Positions 23,775 to 31,278 of a stretch of DNA of 64,000 bases are shown piece after piece (the first letter of the stretch is position 1; each line of letters opens with the position of its first letter). This stretch comes from Candidatus Obscuribacter sp. (GTDB lineage Bacteria; Cyanobacteriota; Vampirovibrionia; Obscuribacterales; Obscuribacteraceae). The notes under the pieces are model-generated. The model made no database searches. It saw only the letters and a list, made by a program, of their open reading frames with translations, and was not told where the DNA came from. The position numbers and the translations under genes were made by a program. The DNA lies in assembly GCA_021772135.1 (NCBI GenBank), contig JADYXQ010000232.1, positions 1 through 64,000 on the forward strand. The letters are read 5' to 3'.

Positions 23775-26087
23775 ATGAGGGTTAGAGCCGGATTGGCGGT
23801 TGCCACAGTCTTTGCCACCTTGGTCTTTGGTTGGCAACCATCTGCGCCGGCGCTCGCTCAAGGTGCTGTTCGGGATAATGCCAAAAAAGAGGCGCTAATC
23901 AATAAATTGATGGCGCAAATGACTCTCGATGAGAAAATCGGTCAGCTCAATCTCTTGTCGATAGGAGCCGACGTTACCGGCCCCATTCTTTCGCAAGGTG
24001 TAGAAGAGAAAATTTCGCGTGGGCAGGTAGGCGGCGTTTTCAATACCGTTGGCGCCGCGTCAGTGCGCAAATTGCAGCAAATGGTAGTGAACAAATCACG
24101 CCTCAAAATTCCTCTGATCTTCGGCTATGACGTCATTCACGGACATCGCACGATTTTTCCTCTACCCCTTGGTCTGGCCAGTAGCTGGAATATGGATTTA
24201 ATCGAACAAACCGCTGCCGCCGCGGCTGCCGAAGCTACAGCCGATGGTCTTAATTGGACCTTTTCGCCCATGGTCGATATTACCAGAGATGCCCGCTGGG
24301 GTAGGGTCTGCGAAGGGGCCGGCGAAGACCCTTACCTTGGCAGCGAGGTGGCACGGGCCATGGTTCGCGGCTATCAGGGTGAGGGCGAACAGAGCGGCGA
24401 CTTCTACAAGACCGACAAAATGCTCGCTTGCGTCAAGCATTTTGCTCTTTATGGCGCCGCTGAGGCCGGGCGCGATTACAACACGGTTGATATGAGCCGT
24501 TTGCGTATGTACAACGAGTATCTACCGCCTTATAAAGCAGCAGTAGAGGCGGGCGTGGCCTCAGTGATGACTTCATTTAACGAAGTCGACGGCGTGCCCG
24601 CCACAGGCAACCGCTGGTTAATTACCGATTTACTGCGGCAGCAGTGGGGTTTTAAAGGTTTCGTCGCCACCGACTATACAGCGGTGAGTGAAATGGTTGC
24701 TCACGGCGTGGGCGACGAAAAGCAAGCGTCTCAACTGGCACTCAATGCCGGTGTAGATATGGATATGGTCGGTGAGCTTTTCACTAAATACGGTGCCTCG
24801 CTGGTTAGTTCTGGGCAAGTGCCGCAGTTGCAAATTGACGCTGCCTGCAGGCGAGTGCTCGAAGCCAAATATAAGTTGGGCCTCTTTGCCGACCCTTATC
24901 GTTATTTGGGCGAACTTAGTAAAGATAAAGATAAAGTCATGGACGCGTCGAAGCTTGCGCTGAGCAAAGCTGCCGCCATTAAAAGCATGGTGCTTTTAAA
25001 GAACGATCATAATCTTTTGCCGCTAAAACGAGAGCAAAAAATTGCTCTGATCGGACCGCTAGTTAAAGATCAGCGCAATCTAATTGGTAGCTGGAGTGCT
25101 GCCGGTCAGAGTAAAGAAGCAACCAGCCTCTGGCAGGGTTGTGCTGCTTACGGCACACAGTTCATTTATGCCAGGGGCTGTAATCTCGTTGACGATCAGG
25201 CTTTGATGGAAAGGCTGAACCGAGATGGTGCAGAACTTACCCTTGATGTCAAATCGCCGGCCATGATGATTGACGAAGCGGTGGCGGCGGCCAAACAGGC
25301 CGATGTAGTGGTGGTCGCATTGGGCGAGCCTTTTTGTATGAGCGGCGAAGCAGCCAGCCGCAGCGATATCGGTTTGCTCGATAACCAGCGGGAGTTGCTC
25401 AAGGCCTTAAAACTGAGCGGCAAACCCATAGTGCTGGTTTTAATGAATGGGCGTCCTTTGACTCTTGCCTGGGAAGACCAAAATTTGGACGCTATTCTCG
25501 AGACCTGGTACGGTGGCACCATGGCTGGTGCTGCGATTGCCGATGTGCTTTTTGGCGAAAGCCCCAGCGGCAAATTAACCATGAGTTTCCCCCGCAATGC
25601 CGGGCAAATTCCTGTCTATTATGCAGTTAAGAATACAGGCCGCCCTTTTGTGGAGAAAGAAAAGTTTCACTCTCAATATCTCGATGTGGCTAATTCGCCG
25701 CTCTATCCCTTTGGTTATGGCCTCACTTACACCAGCTTCAAATACGATGCCATAAGCCTCAGCTCTGACACACTTAATGCCGCTTCGACTATCGATGTCA
25801 GTACTGTCGTCACCAATAGCGGTGCACGGCCTGCGGTTGAAACCGTTCAGCTTTATGTTCGTGATCTGGAAGGCAGTGTCACTCGTCCGGTAAAAGAACT
25901 GAAAGGTTTTCAGCAAGTGGCGCTGGCGCCGGGGCAGTCAAAGACTGTGACATTTAAATTGTCGCCATCAGATCTACAGTTTTATAATGGTGATCTGAAG
26001 CTCGTGACTGAAAGTGGTAACTATAAAGTTTTCATAGGCGGCAACAGCCGCGATTGCGTCGAAAGTAATTTTATGCTGGTGAATTAA
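23775..26087 (+). CDS. bglX: Periplasmic beta-glucosidase, glycoside hydrolase family 3 (BglX-like)
   Basis: A 770-residue exo-acting glycosidase that releases terminal beta-linked glucose. Signal peptide residues 1-29 end at ALAQ. The GH3 N-terminal barrel follows (about 35-370), with GYDVIHGHRTIFPLPLG, KHFALYG and the nucleophile Asp in GFVATDYTAV. The GH3 C-terminal sandwich spans about 410-630, with a fibronectin-III-like domain at about 670-765. Length and order match BglX. ATG 23775 follows a GGGAG SD. The stop is immediately followed by the TTG start of an LRR kinase with no gap, suggesting co-transcription. Confidence 0.93.
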   Translation: MRVRAGLAVATVFATLVFGWQPSAPALAQGAVRDNAKKEALINKLMAQMTLDEKIGQLNLLSIGADVTGPILSQGVEEKISRGQVGGVFNTVGAASVRKLQQMVVNKSRLKIPLIFGYDVIHGHRTIFPLPLGLASSWNMDLIEQTAAAAAAEATADGLNWTFSPMVDITRDARWGRVCEGAGEDPYLGSEVARAMVRGYQGEGEQSGDFYKTDKMLACVKHFALYGAAEAGRDYNTVDMSRLRMYNEYLPPYKAAVEAGVASVMTSFNEVDGVPATGNRWLITDLLRQQWGFKGFVATDYTAVSEMVAHGVGDEKQASQLALNAGVDMDMVGELFTKYGASLVSSGQVPQLQIDAACRRVLEAKYKLGLFADPYRYLGELSKDKDKVMDASKLALSKAAAIKSMVLLKNDHNLLPLKREQKIALIGPLVKDQRNLIGSWSAAGQSKEATSLWQGCAAYGTQFIYARGCNLVDDQALMERLNRDGAELTLDVKSPAMMIDEAVAAAKQADVVVVALGEPFCMSGEAASRSDIGLLDNQRELLKALKLSGKPIVLVLMNGRPLTLAWEDQNLDAILETWYGGTMAGAAIADVLFGESPSGKLTMSFPRNAGQIPVYYAVKNTGRPFVEKEKFHSQYLDVANSPLYPFGYGLTYTSFKYDAISLSSDTLNAASTIDVSTVVTNSGARPAVETVQLYVRDLEGSVTRPVKELKGFQQVALAPGQSKTVTFKLSPSDLQFYNGDLKLVTESGNYKVFIGGNSRDCVESNFMLVN

Positions 26088-28325
26088 TTGGCCGGGGCAG
26101 TCTGTAAAACTTGCGGCAAAACGTTGCTGGCTGAACATGCCGGTTCTTTCACTGCCTATATGTTTCAACACAATTATTGCCACTGCAATAAAATCACTTT
26201 TTTTGGCCGCCGGCCGGCAGCTGTGGTTGACCATACTGAAGTCTGCAGCCGCTGTCGTAAAGCCATTCCTAAAGAAAATCGAGCCGGATCTTTTACTGCC
26301 TTCCTGTTTGACAATTTGCGCTGTCAGTGTAAGATTCCGGCCCGTGCAAAAACAAGAGATAAAAACAAATACCGTGATACCGCTTTTCGCACAGCCGAGC
26401 GCAAACGCTATACCGACGTCGCTAAATCTCAACTAGAAAATATTTCTTCTGGGCCAAACGACGAATTTAAGAGCGGCGATATTATTGGCGGCGTTTTTAA
26501 AATCAATGAGGTGATTGGCCGTGGGGGAATGGGCGTGGTTTATGACGCGCAGCAAACAGCCCTGCAGCGTTCATTTGCTCTTAAGGTCCTGTCACCTGAG
26601 CTTATCAACGAACAAACCTGGAGACGCTTTCAGGCCGAGGCCAAAATGCTGGGCAGCTTGCATCATGCCACTCTGGTGAAGGTTTACGATTTAGGCATTC
26701 ACAATCAAGCAATACCTTTCTATTCAATGGATTTGCTGGCCGGCCGCACTCTGGAGAAAATACTTTCAGATGAAGGGCCGCTTGAGCTGAGCGAAGCCAT
26801 CGATATTTTTTTGCTGGTGCTGGATGGTCTGGCTTATGCCCACCGCAATAATATTATTCACCGCGATCTCAAGCCGGCCAATATCATGGTGTCGTTTGCC
26901 GGCCCGGAGCTCTCGGTAAAAATTCTCGATTTTGGTATATCTAAATTGTTGAGAGGTAGCGAGCAAAACTTGACCATCGCCGGAGAAGTTTTCGGCAGCC
27001 CATATTATATGAGCCCCGAGCAGTGCGCAGGTAGTTCGGTAGATGCCCGCTCAGATATTTATTCTGTTGGCTGTGCGCTTTTTGAAAGTTTGACTGCCTG
27101 TATTCCTTTTGAAGGAAACTCTGTAGAAATGGTAGTGAAACATGAACAAGAATTGCCGCCTATATTGGCCGAGGTAAGCGATCTGGAGTTTCCGTTATCG
27201 ATTGAATATGTGGTGGCCAAATGTCTTGAGAAAAGGCCTGATGATCGCTATCAATCTGCTAGAGAAATGGCTATCGATTTAAACCGCATCAAATCTGGTG
27301 CAGAAAGCGCTTACTTTGACGACAAACTACCCCGGTCACTGAGCGAACGCGCAGCTTTGAACAGTGATTCGCCTGGTCAAACTAAAGTTGATGCGAAGCT
27401 TTTAGTCGCCGTGGCGGCATTACTGGTGCTTCTTTTTCTTCTTCCGGGGTCGTTTTTTGCCTTTAAGTGGCTGGCAAAAGAGCAGAATGAATCATCATCT
27501 TCATCATCTTCATCATTATTTTTTTCAGGACTCGCTAGTGAAGAAGAAACTATGTACTTCTCTAAACTTGAGGACAGTAAGTTAGTCTTTGATTTTCCCA
27601 GCAAGTCTATCGGCAAAATCAACACCTCGTTCACGTCGGCCAACGCGCCTATCGCTCAGAATAAAGTTTCTTTTGCCACCACCGATAAGCTTATGTTTTT
27701 CACCAATGACTATTGCATTCATCACCCCAAAGTGTTGAAATCGTTTCGCCCTGATGACCTGACCGGTTTTGTCGTGGGCGAGCAGAGCATTGAAACTAAA
27801 ATTCGTGTCAATGGCATCATGCCGTACGTGACCAAATTCAAGGGGCTGCACGTTTTTGCCGCCGACAACAGCCGCTTTAGCGATGACTTGATTGGGTATC
27901 TCAATAATTTGCCGAACATAGAACAGTTAAACTTGATTAACTCAGATCTCACTGCCAATGGTATCAAAGCTTTTCACGGCTGGAAGAACCTCACTGTCTT
28001 GAATTATGCCTACAATAGAGACATGTCTGCACTTCTGACCACTCTCAAAGGCACCGACAAGCTCACTTTTCTCAATGTTGAAGCGCCAGAGCAAAAACTA
28101 AGCGACGCAGATATTAAATTGATTACTACTTTTAAAAATCTCGAACACTTAAACATTATGGCTTCAGATATTTCAGATCAAATGCTTTTGCAACTGGCGG
28201 CTATGCCGAATCTTGTCTTCATTGATGTTTCTGGCTGCAATATTTCACCGTCAGCGATTAAGCAGGCCAAAGCGCTGAATAATAAATTAACCGTTAATGC
28301 CTTTGTGGGCAATCGCTACCGGTAA
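26088..28325 (+). CDS. Ser/Thr kinase with N-terminal tandem Cys motifs and C-terminal LRRs
   Basis: A 745-residue transmembrane kinase. Residues 6-33 and 53-81 are two copies of a CxxC-x21/22-CxC module sharing GSFTA(Y/F), probably zinc-binding. The kinase domain (about 135-400) has GRGGMGVVYD, FALKVL, HRDLKPANI, DFGIS and SPYYMSPEQC, all canonical. One membrane span (about 447-467) is followed by a Ser-rich stretch, a FDFPSKSIGKI cap and LRRs (about 600-740). This puts the kinase inside and the LRRs outside. The TTG start touches the stop of the GH3 gene; an alternative start would delete the first Cys pair. Confidence 0.9.
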   Translation: MAGAVCKTCGKTLLAEHAGSFTAYMFQHNYCHCNKITFFGRRPAAVVDHTEVCSRCRKAIPKENRAGSFTAFLFDNLRCQCKIPARAKTRDKNKYRDTAFRTAERKRYTDVAKSQLENISSGPNDEFKSGDIIGGVFKINEVIGRGGMGVVYDAQQTALQRSFALKVLSPELINEQTWRRFQAEAKMLGSLHHATLVKVYDLGIHNQAIPFYSMDLLAGRTLEKILSDEGPLELSEAIDIFLLVLDGLAYAHRNNIIHRDLKPANIMVSFAGPELSVKILDFGISKLLRGSEQNLTIAGEVFGSPYYMSPEQCAGSSVDARSDIYSVGCALFESLTACIPFEGNSVEMVVKHEQELPPILAEVSDLEFPLSIEYVVAKCLEKRPDDRYQSAREMAIDLNRIKSGAESAYFDDKLPRSLSERAALNSDSPGQTKVDAKLLVAVAALLVLLFLLPGSFFAFKWLAKEQNESSSSSSSSLFFSGLASEEETMYFSKLEDSKLVFDFPSKSIGKINTSFTSANAPIAQNKVSFATTDKLMFFTNDYCIHHPKVLKSFRPDDLTGFVVGEQSIETKIRVNGIMPYVTKFKGLHVFAADNSRFSDDLIGYLNNLPNIEQLNLINSDLTANGIKAFHGWKNLTVLNYAYNRDMSALLTTLKGTDKLTFLNVEAPEQKLSDADIKLITTFKNLEHLNIMASDISDQMLLQLAAMPNLVFIDVSGCNISPSAIKQAKALNNKLTVNAFVGNRYR

Positions 28326-28348
28326 CGGCTATAAGTAAAGGCTACAGG

Positions 28349-29326
28349 CTATAGCTGAGCGAGCAAATATTTGCTTTCTTCGGCTAGGGTCAACCCCGCC
28401 TTTCTTACCACTGGCTCAGGGCGCGCTTTATCCCAGTCTAGAACAGCTACGATTGTCTCTGCTAGTGGTCTAGTTGTAAGCCCTGCCGCAAATGCTTTGC
28501 TACAGTTGAATTGCATAAATCCGGCCCAATCTTGACTCGATTGCGGCAACCACAAGGGCATCTGCATCCATGGTTGTACTTCCAGCGCTTCGAGCTTTTC
28601 ATCACTGAGCCATATCAGTCGACAATCATTATTGATTGTCACTAAACACTCTTCTAAAAAAGCGCCCATGGTCAAAGGCCTTTGCGGGCCGGTGGCGTTA
28701 AAGCAGCCGTGCACATTGTTTTCCACCAGAGTGATTACCCAGTCTGCCAGATCGCGCACATCGATAAATTGAATGGTGCGTTCCGGTTTGCCCGGGCACA
28801 AAACATCGCCGCCTTGCGCAATGCGCCATGGCCAGTAACTAAAACGATCGCTTTGATCGAACGGGCCGACAATCAGACCGGGCCTGATAACCAAACTATT
28901 TGTTATATTATCGCTCACTATTTTTTCACAATCGGCTTTGAGGCTGCCGTAGTCGCCTTCCCCACTGCCCGTGTATTTGACGGGGTCTTCTTCAGTCAGA
29001 CCAAGTCGGCTGAAGTCACCGTAAGCTGAAATAGATGAGATAAAGACATAATTTTGAATTTGCTCTTTAAGGTCTTTGAGAGCTTTTACAGATTTTTCCA
29101 CTACTTGTGGTTGGTAGCCGCAGGTGTCTATTACCGCATCAAAATTTTTACCGCACAGCAGGGAAAGGCAGTCGTCGCGGTCGGCAATCAGTTTTTCGAC
29201 ATGAGTTTGCTCGGGCAAATTCTGACTGCCCCGGTTCAAGGTAGTTACTTCGTGACCGGCAGCAAGAGCGGCCGCCACTAGGTGTCGCCCGAGAAATACA
29301 GTTCCGCCTAAAACCAAAATTCGCAC
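28349..29326 (-). CDS. NAD-dependent epimerase/dehydratase family protein (extended SDR)
   Basis: A 325-residue extended short-chain dehydrogenase/reductase. The NAD(P)-binding GGTVFLGRHL follows the first strand (residues 7-16), and TTLNRG ends strand 2. The core continues through FDAVIDTCGYQP and VFISSISAYG. The usual catalytic Tyr-x3-Lys is visible as YGSLKADCE. The pattern resembles the isoflavone-reductase/CSP41-like and UDP-sugar epimerase groups; the substrate is unknown. It is convergent with the LRR kinase and divergent from the ArsC/Spx-like gene 33 bp away. Confidence 0.88.
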   Translation of the reverse strand: MRILVLGGTVFLGRHLVAAALAAGHEVTTLNRGSQNLPEQTHVEKLIADRDDCLSLLCGKNFDAVIDTCGYQPQVVEKSVKALKDLKEQIQNYVFISSISAYGDFSRLGLTEEDPVKYTGSGEGDYGSLKADCEKIVSDNITNSLVIRPGLIVGPFDQSDRFSYWPWRIAQGGDVLCPGKPERTIQFIDVRDLADWVITLVENNVHGCFNATGPQRPLTMGAFLEECLVTINNDCRLIWLSDEKLEALEVQPWMQMPLWLPQSSQDWAGFMQFNCSKAFAAGLTTRPLAETIVAVLDWDKARPEPVVRKAGLTLAEESKYLLAQL

Positions 29327-29359
29327 TACAAAATCACCTTATAATAGCCGTTGTCAACA

Positions 29360-29737
29360 ATGGATAATATCAGTATGAAAGACACCATTGCTATCACCGT
29401 TTATGAAAAGCCGACCTGTTCTAAATGCAGAGAAATGAGCAAGCTTTTAAAAGACAAAGGGATCGATTTCAACAAAGTCAATTACTATACCGAGCCTTTA
29501 GACGAAGCGAAAATTACTGAGTTGTTAGCAAAAATGAAATTGCCGGTCAGAGCCATTTTGCGCAGCAGCGAGCATGTCTACAAAGAGCTTGGTTTAGCTC
29601 GCGCCGACCTTTCCGATAAAGAATTGATTGCTTTGATGGTCAAGCATCCTGACCTCATGCAAAGACCGATTGTAGAAAAAGGCAAAAAAGCAGTGCTGGG
29701 TCGGCCCACTGAAAATGTTCACGCGCTCTTTGACTAA
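29360..29737 (+). CDS. ArsC/Spx-family thioredoxin-fold protein
   Basis: A 125-residue protein of the arsenate reductase/Spx family. The key element is EKPTCSKCREMSKLLKDKG, with a CxxC pair near the N-terminus. VRAILRSSE and PDLMQRPIVEKGKKAVLGRP follow, including the RP(I/L) motif of the family. In ArsC enzymes a single Cys does the reduction, while in Spx a CxxC is a redox switch; sequence alone does not decide. Starts at TTG 29351, ATG 29360 or ATG 29375 are possible; none has a strong SD. Confidence 0.85.
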   Translation: MDNISMKDTIAITVYEKPTCSKCREMSKLLKDKGIDFNKVNYYTEPLDEAKITELLAKMKLPVRAILRSSEHVYKELGLARADLSDKELIALMVKHPDLMQRPIVEKGKKAVLGRPTENVHALFD

Positions 29738-29790
29738 CGGAACTTTTGCGCGCGACTACCGTCGCGCTTATAACTAGTCTGGAGATTGTC

Positions 29791-30249
29791 ATGTCAGCAT
29801 TAAATCGAGCGTTAATCGTGGCCACAATGGCCTGTGCCCTTGGCACTAGTGCCGAGTCGGCAAATGCCAAGAATTATCGTTATATTGAGTCAGAGATTCG
29901 CTCGGCTGCTTCCAGCGGGTCAAGAACAAGAAAGCCTGCCCCCCACGCCGTGGCCAAAAGCACCGCTGACTATCAGACCGGCAATATTGACCGCACAAAA
30001 GCCGGCAATCCTGCAAAGTATCAGACCGGCAATATTGACCGCACAAAAGCCGGCAATCCTGCAAAGTATCAGACCGGCAATATTGACCGCACAAAAGCCG
30101 GCAATCCGGCTAAATATCAGACTGGCAATATTGACCGCACCACCACCGGAAACCCGGCTAAGCTGCAGACCGGTAATGTTGACCGCACTAAAACCGGCAA
30201 CCCGGCAAAATATCAAACAGGCAATATCGACCGCACCAATACTAAATAG
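29791..30249 (+). CDS. Secreted protein made of 16-residue YQTGNIDRTKAGNPAK repeats
   Basis: A 152-residue protein of unknown function. Signal peptide 1-26 (MSALNRALIVATMACALG through SANA) is preceded by GGAG 6 nt before ATG 29791, so this start is preferred to 29746. After a basic linker the mature part is five full copies and one partial copy of a 16-residue unit. Each unit is polar and Gly/Asn/Lys-rich, with a Thr-Gly-Asn-(I/V)-Asp-Arg-Thr core. This regularity suggests a structural or binding surface protein. Long open frames on both strands across the repeats are by-products of the 48-bp periodicity. Confidence 0.75.
   Translation: MSALNRALIVATMACALGTSAESANAKNYRYIESEIRSAASSGSRTRKPAPHAVAKSTADYQTGNIDRTKAGNPAKYQTGNIDRTKAGNPAKYQTGNIDRTKAGNPAKYQTGNIDRTTTGNPAKLQTGNVDRTKTGNPAKYQTGNIDRTNTK
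29971..30240 (+). repeat. 48-bp in-frame tandem repeat
   Basis: Units start at 29971, 30019, 30067, 30115, 30163 and 30211, the last one partial. The first three are nearly identical in DNA and the later ones diverge at synonymous and a few coding sites. This indicates recent expansion at the 5' side. The period is a multiple of three, so copy-number changes keep the frame. Confidence 0.9.
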
Positions 30250-30561
30250 TTAGCGTGGTGATGGTGGTATCTGCGGTGGCATTTCGTTTGGCGGCGGCGC
30301 TGCTCTGACAAATTGAACAGGATAGCCCTGTGGATTCACCGCTCTAGCTCTATCCACCACTCTGCTGCCTTCGGTTTTGGGCATGGACCCCTTTGCCGGG
30401 TCGACGGTCTTGTCGGCCGCAAAATCGCTGATTATCAGCGCCAGGGCGAATACTGCCGCCGCAATCAAGACTTTGCCGATCCAACTGGGACCGGTGCTCG
30501 GATCGGTGCTACGAGCCGCCTCGAGGGCCTTGAGTTCGCTGGCTATTTCCTGATCTGACAT
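30250..30561 (-). CDS. Small single-pass membrane protein
   Basis: A 103-residue protein of unknown function. A charged N-terminus (MSDQEIASELKALEAA) precedes one membrane helix at about 28-46 (KVLIAAAVFALALIISDF). A Pro-rich C-terminus ends PPPNEMPPQIPPSPR. This gives an N-in/C-out topology with an exported proline-rich tail. The start at 30561 is chosen because GAGGTG lies just upstream. It is tail-to-tail with the 48-bp-repeat gene with no gap. Confidence 0.7.
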   Translation of the reverse strand: MSDQEIASELKALEAARSTDPSTGPSWIGKVLIAAAVFALALIISDFAADKTVDPAKGSMPKTEGSRVVDRARAVNPQGYPVQFVRAAPPPNEMPPQIPPSPR

Positions 30562-30604
30562 AATCACCTCATTGCTCAGTTGGAGAAGACGCGGCTGGCC
30601 ATGT

Positions 30605-30660
30605 TTAGTTCCTTAGTTCCTTGGTTCCTTAGTTGCTTAGTTTCTTAGTTCCTTAGTTAG
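30605..30660 (+). repeat. Seven tandem copies of an 8-bp unit (TTAGTTCC)
   Basis: Units begin at 30605 and every 8 bp to 30653; the 3rd, 4th, 5th and 7th carry substitutions. The array ends 4 nt before ATG 30665, and its last copy supplies the AGGA that could act as SD. Such a simple repeat in a leader is prone to slippage. Confidence 0.9.
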
Positions 30661-30664
30661 GATC

Positions 30665-31270
30665 ATGAATATTACTTACTCTCCTGAGTTGAATCGAGCC
30701 ATTGCCTACGCTCAAGAAGAAGCAAGAGGTCTTGGCCATCAGTATGTTTCCACCCCTCATCTGCTGTTAGGACTCTGCCGCACTGATAGTGCCGCCGGCA
30801 GGTTTTTAAGGGCAATGGGTGTGTCTTTGCCTTTTGCTCTGCCTGTGGTGGAGAAACTTTATGGCCAAGAACAATCTTCAGATCAGCCATTGGAAAAAAA
30901 TGCCAAGCTACCTTTAGATCACTGGGCGCTCCGAGATCTGGCGGTGGCTCAAAGCGAAAGTAATCGGCTCAAAAGTATTTTGTGTCACCCTGAACATCTG
31001 TTGTTAGCTCTATTTATCGACCCTGAAAGTTTATGCGCAGCAGGAATTTTGCCGGCTCTTGGTTTATCGCTCACTCACTCTGAGGCCGAGTTGGCTGTTC
31101 TGGCCGACAGTAGTTATGACAATAAAGCCTGCAAGCAACAGCTCGAAGAGACCATTGCCCGCTGGCTCATGCGGGCTGAAATGGCCAGAGAGCAAGGTCG
31201 CATTGACCTGATGCAACAGGCCCTGCAACACGCCGACAAGTATAAAAAACTGTTGGCAGATCTGAACTGA
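30665..31270 (+). CDS. Stand-alone double Clp-N domain protein
   Basis: A 201-residue protein with two Clp N-terminal repeats at about 5-70 (AIAYAQEEARGLGHQYVSTP then HLLLGLCR) and 85-145 (HPEHLLLALF). A C-terminal helical segment follows (ARWLMRAEMAREQGRIDLMQ). No AAA+ ATPase domain follows. In ClpA/C/B this domain recruits substrates or adaptors, so a free copy could act as an adaptor, similar in idea to the cyanobacterial/plant ClpT/ClpS1-type accessory proteins. The leader consists of an octanucleotide repeat, so expression could vary with repeat number. It is convergent with an LRR kinase 8 bp away. Confidence 0.82.
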   Translation: MNITYSPELNRAIAYAQEEARGLGHQYVSTPHLLLGLCRTDSAAGRFLRAMGVSLPFALPVVEKLYGQEQSSDQPLEKNAKLPLDHWALRDLAVAQSESNRLKSILCHPEHLLLALFIDPESLCAAGILPALGLSLTHSEAELAVLADSSYDNKACKQQLEETIARWLMRAEMAREQGRIDLMQQALQHADKYKKLLADLN

Positions 31271-31278
31271 AATGAGTT

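Noticed and set aside
29971-30240. Tandem repeats considered as a CRISPR array
   Set aside because: Repeats are directly adjacent without unique spacers and encode a clean protein repeat.
29846-30253. Long open frames on both strands (82-139 codons) across the 48-bp repeats
   Set aside because: A 48-bp period with no stop in one unit keeps several frames open; only the plus-strand frame has a signal peptide and SD.
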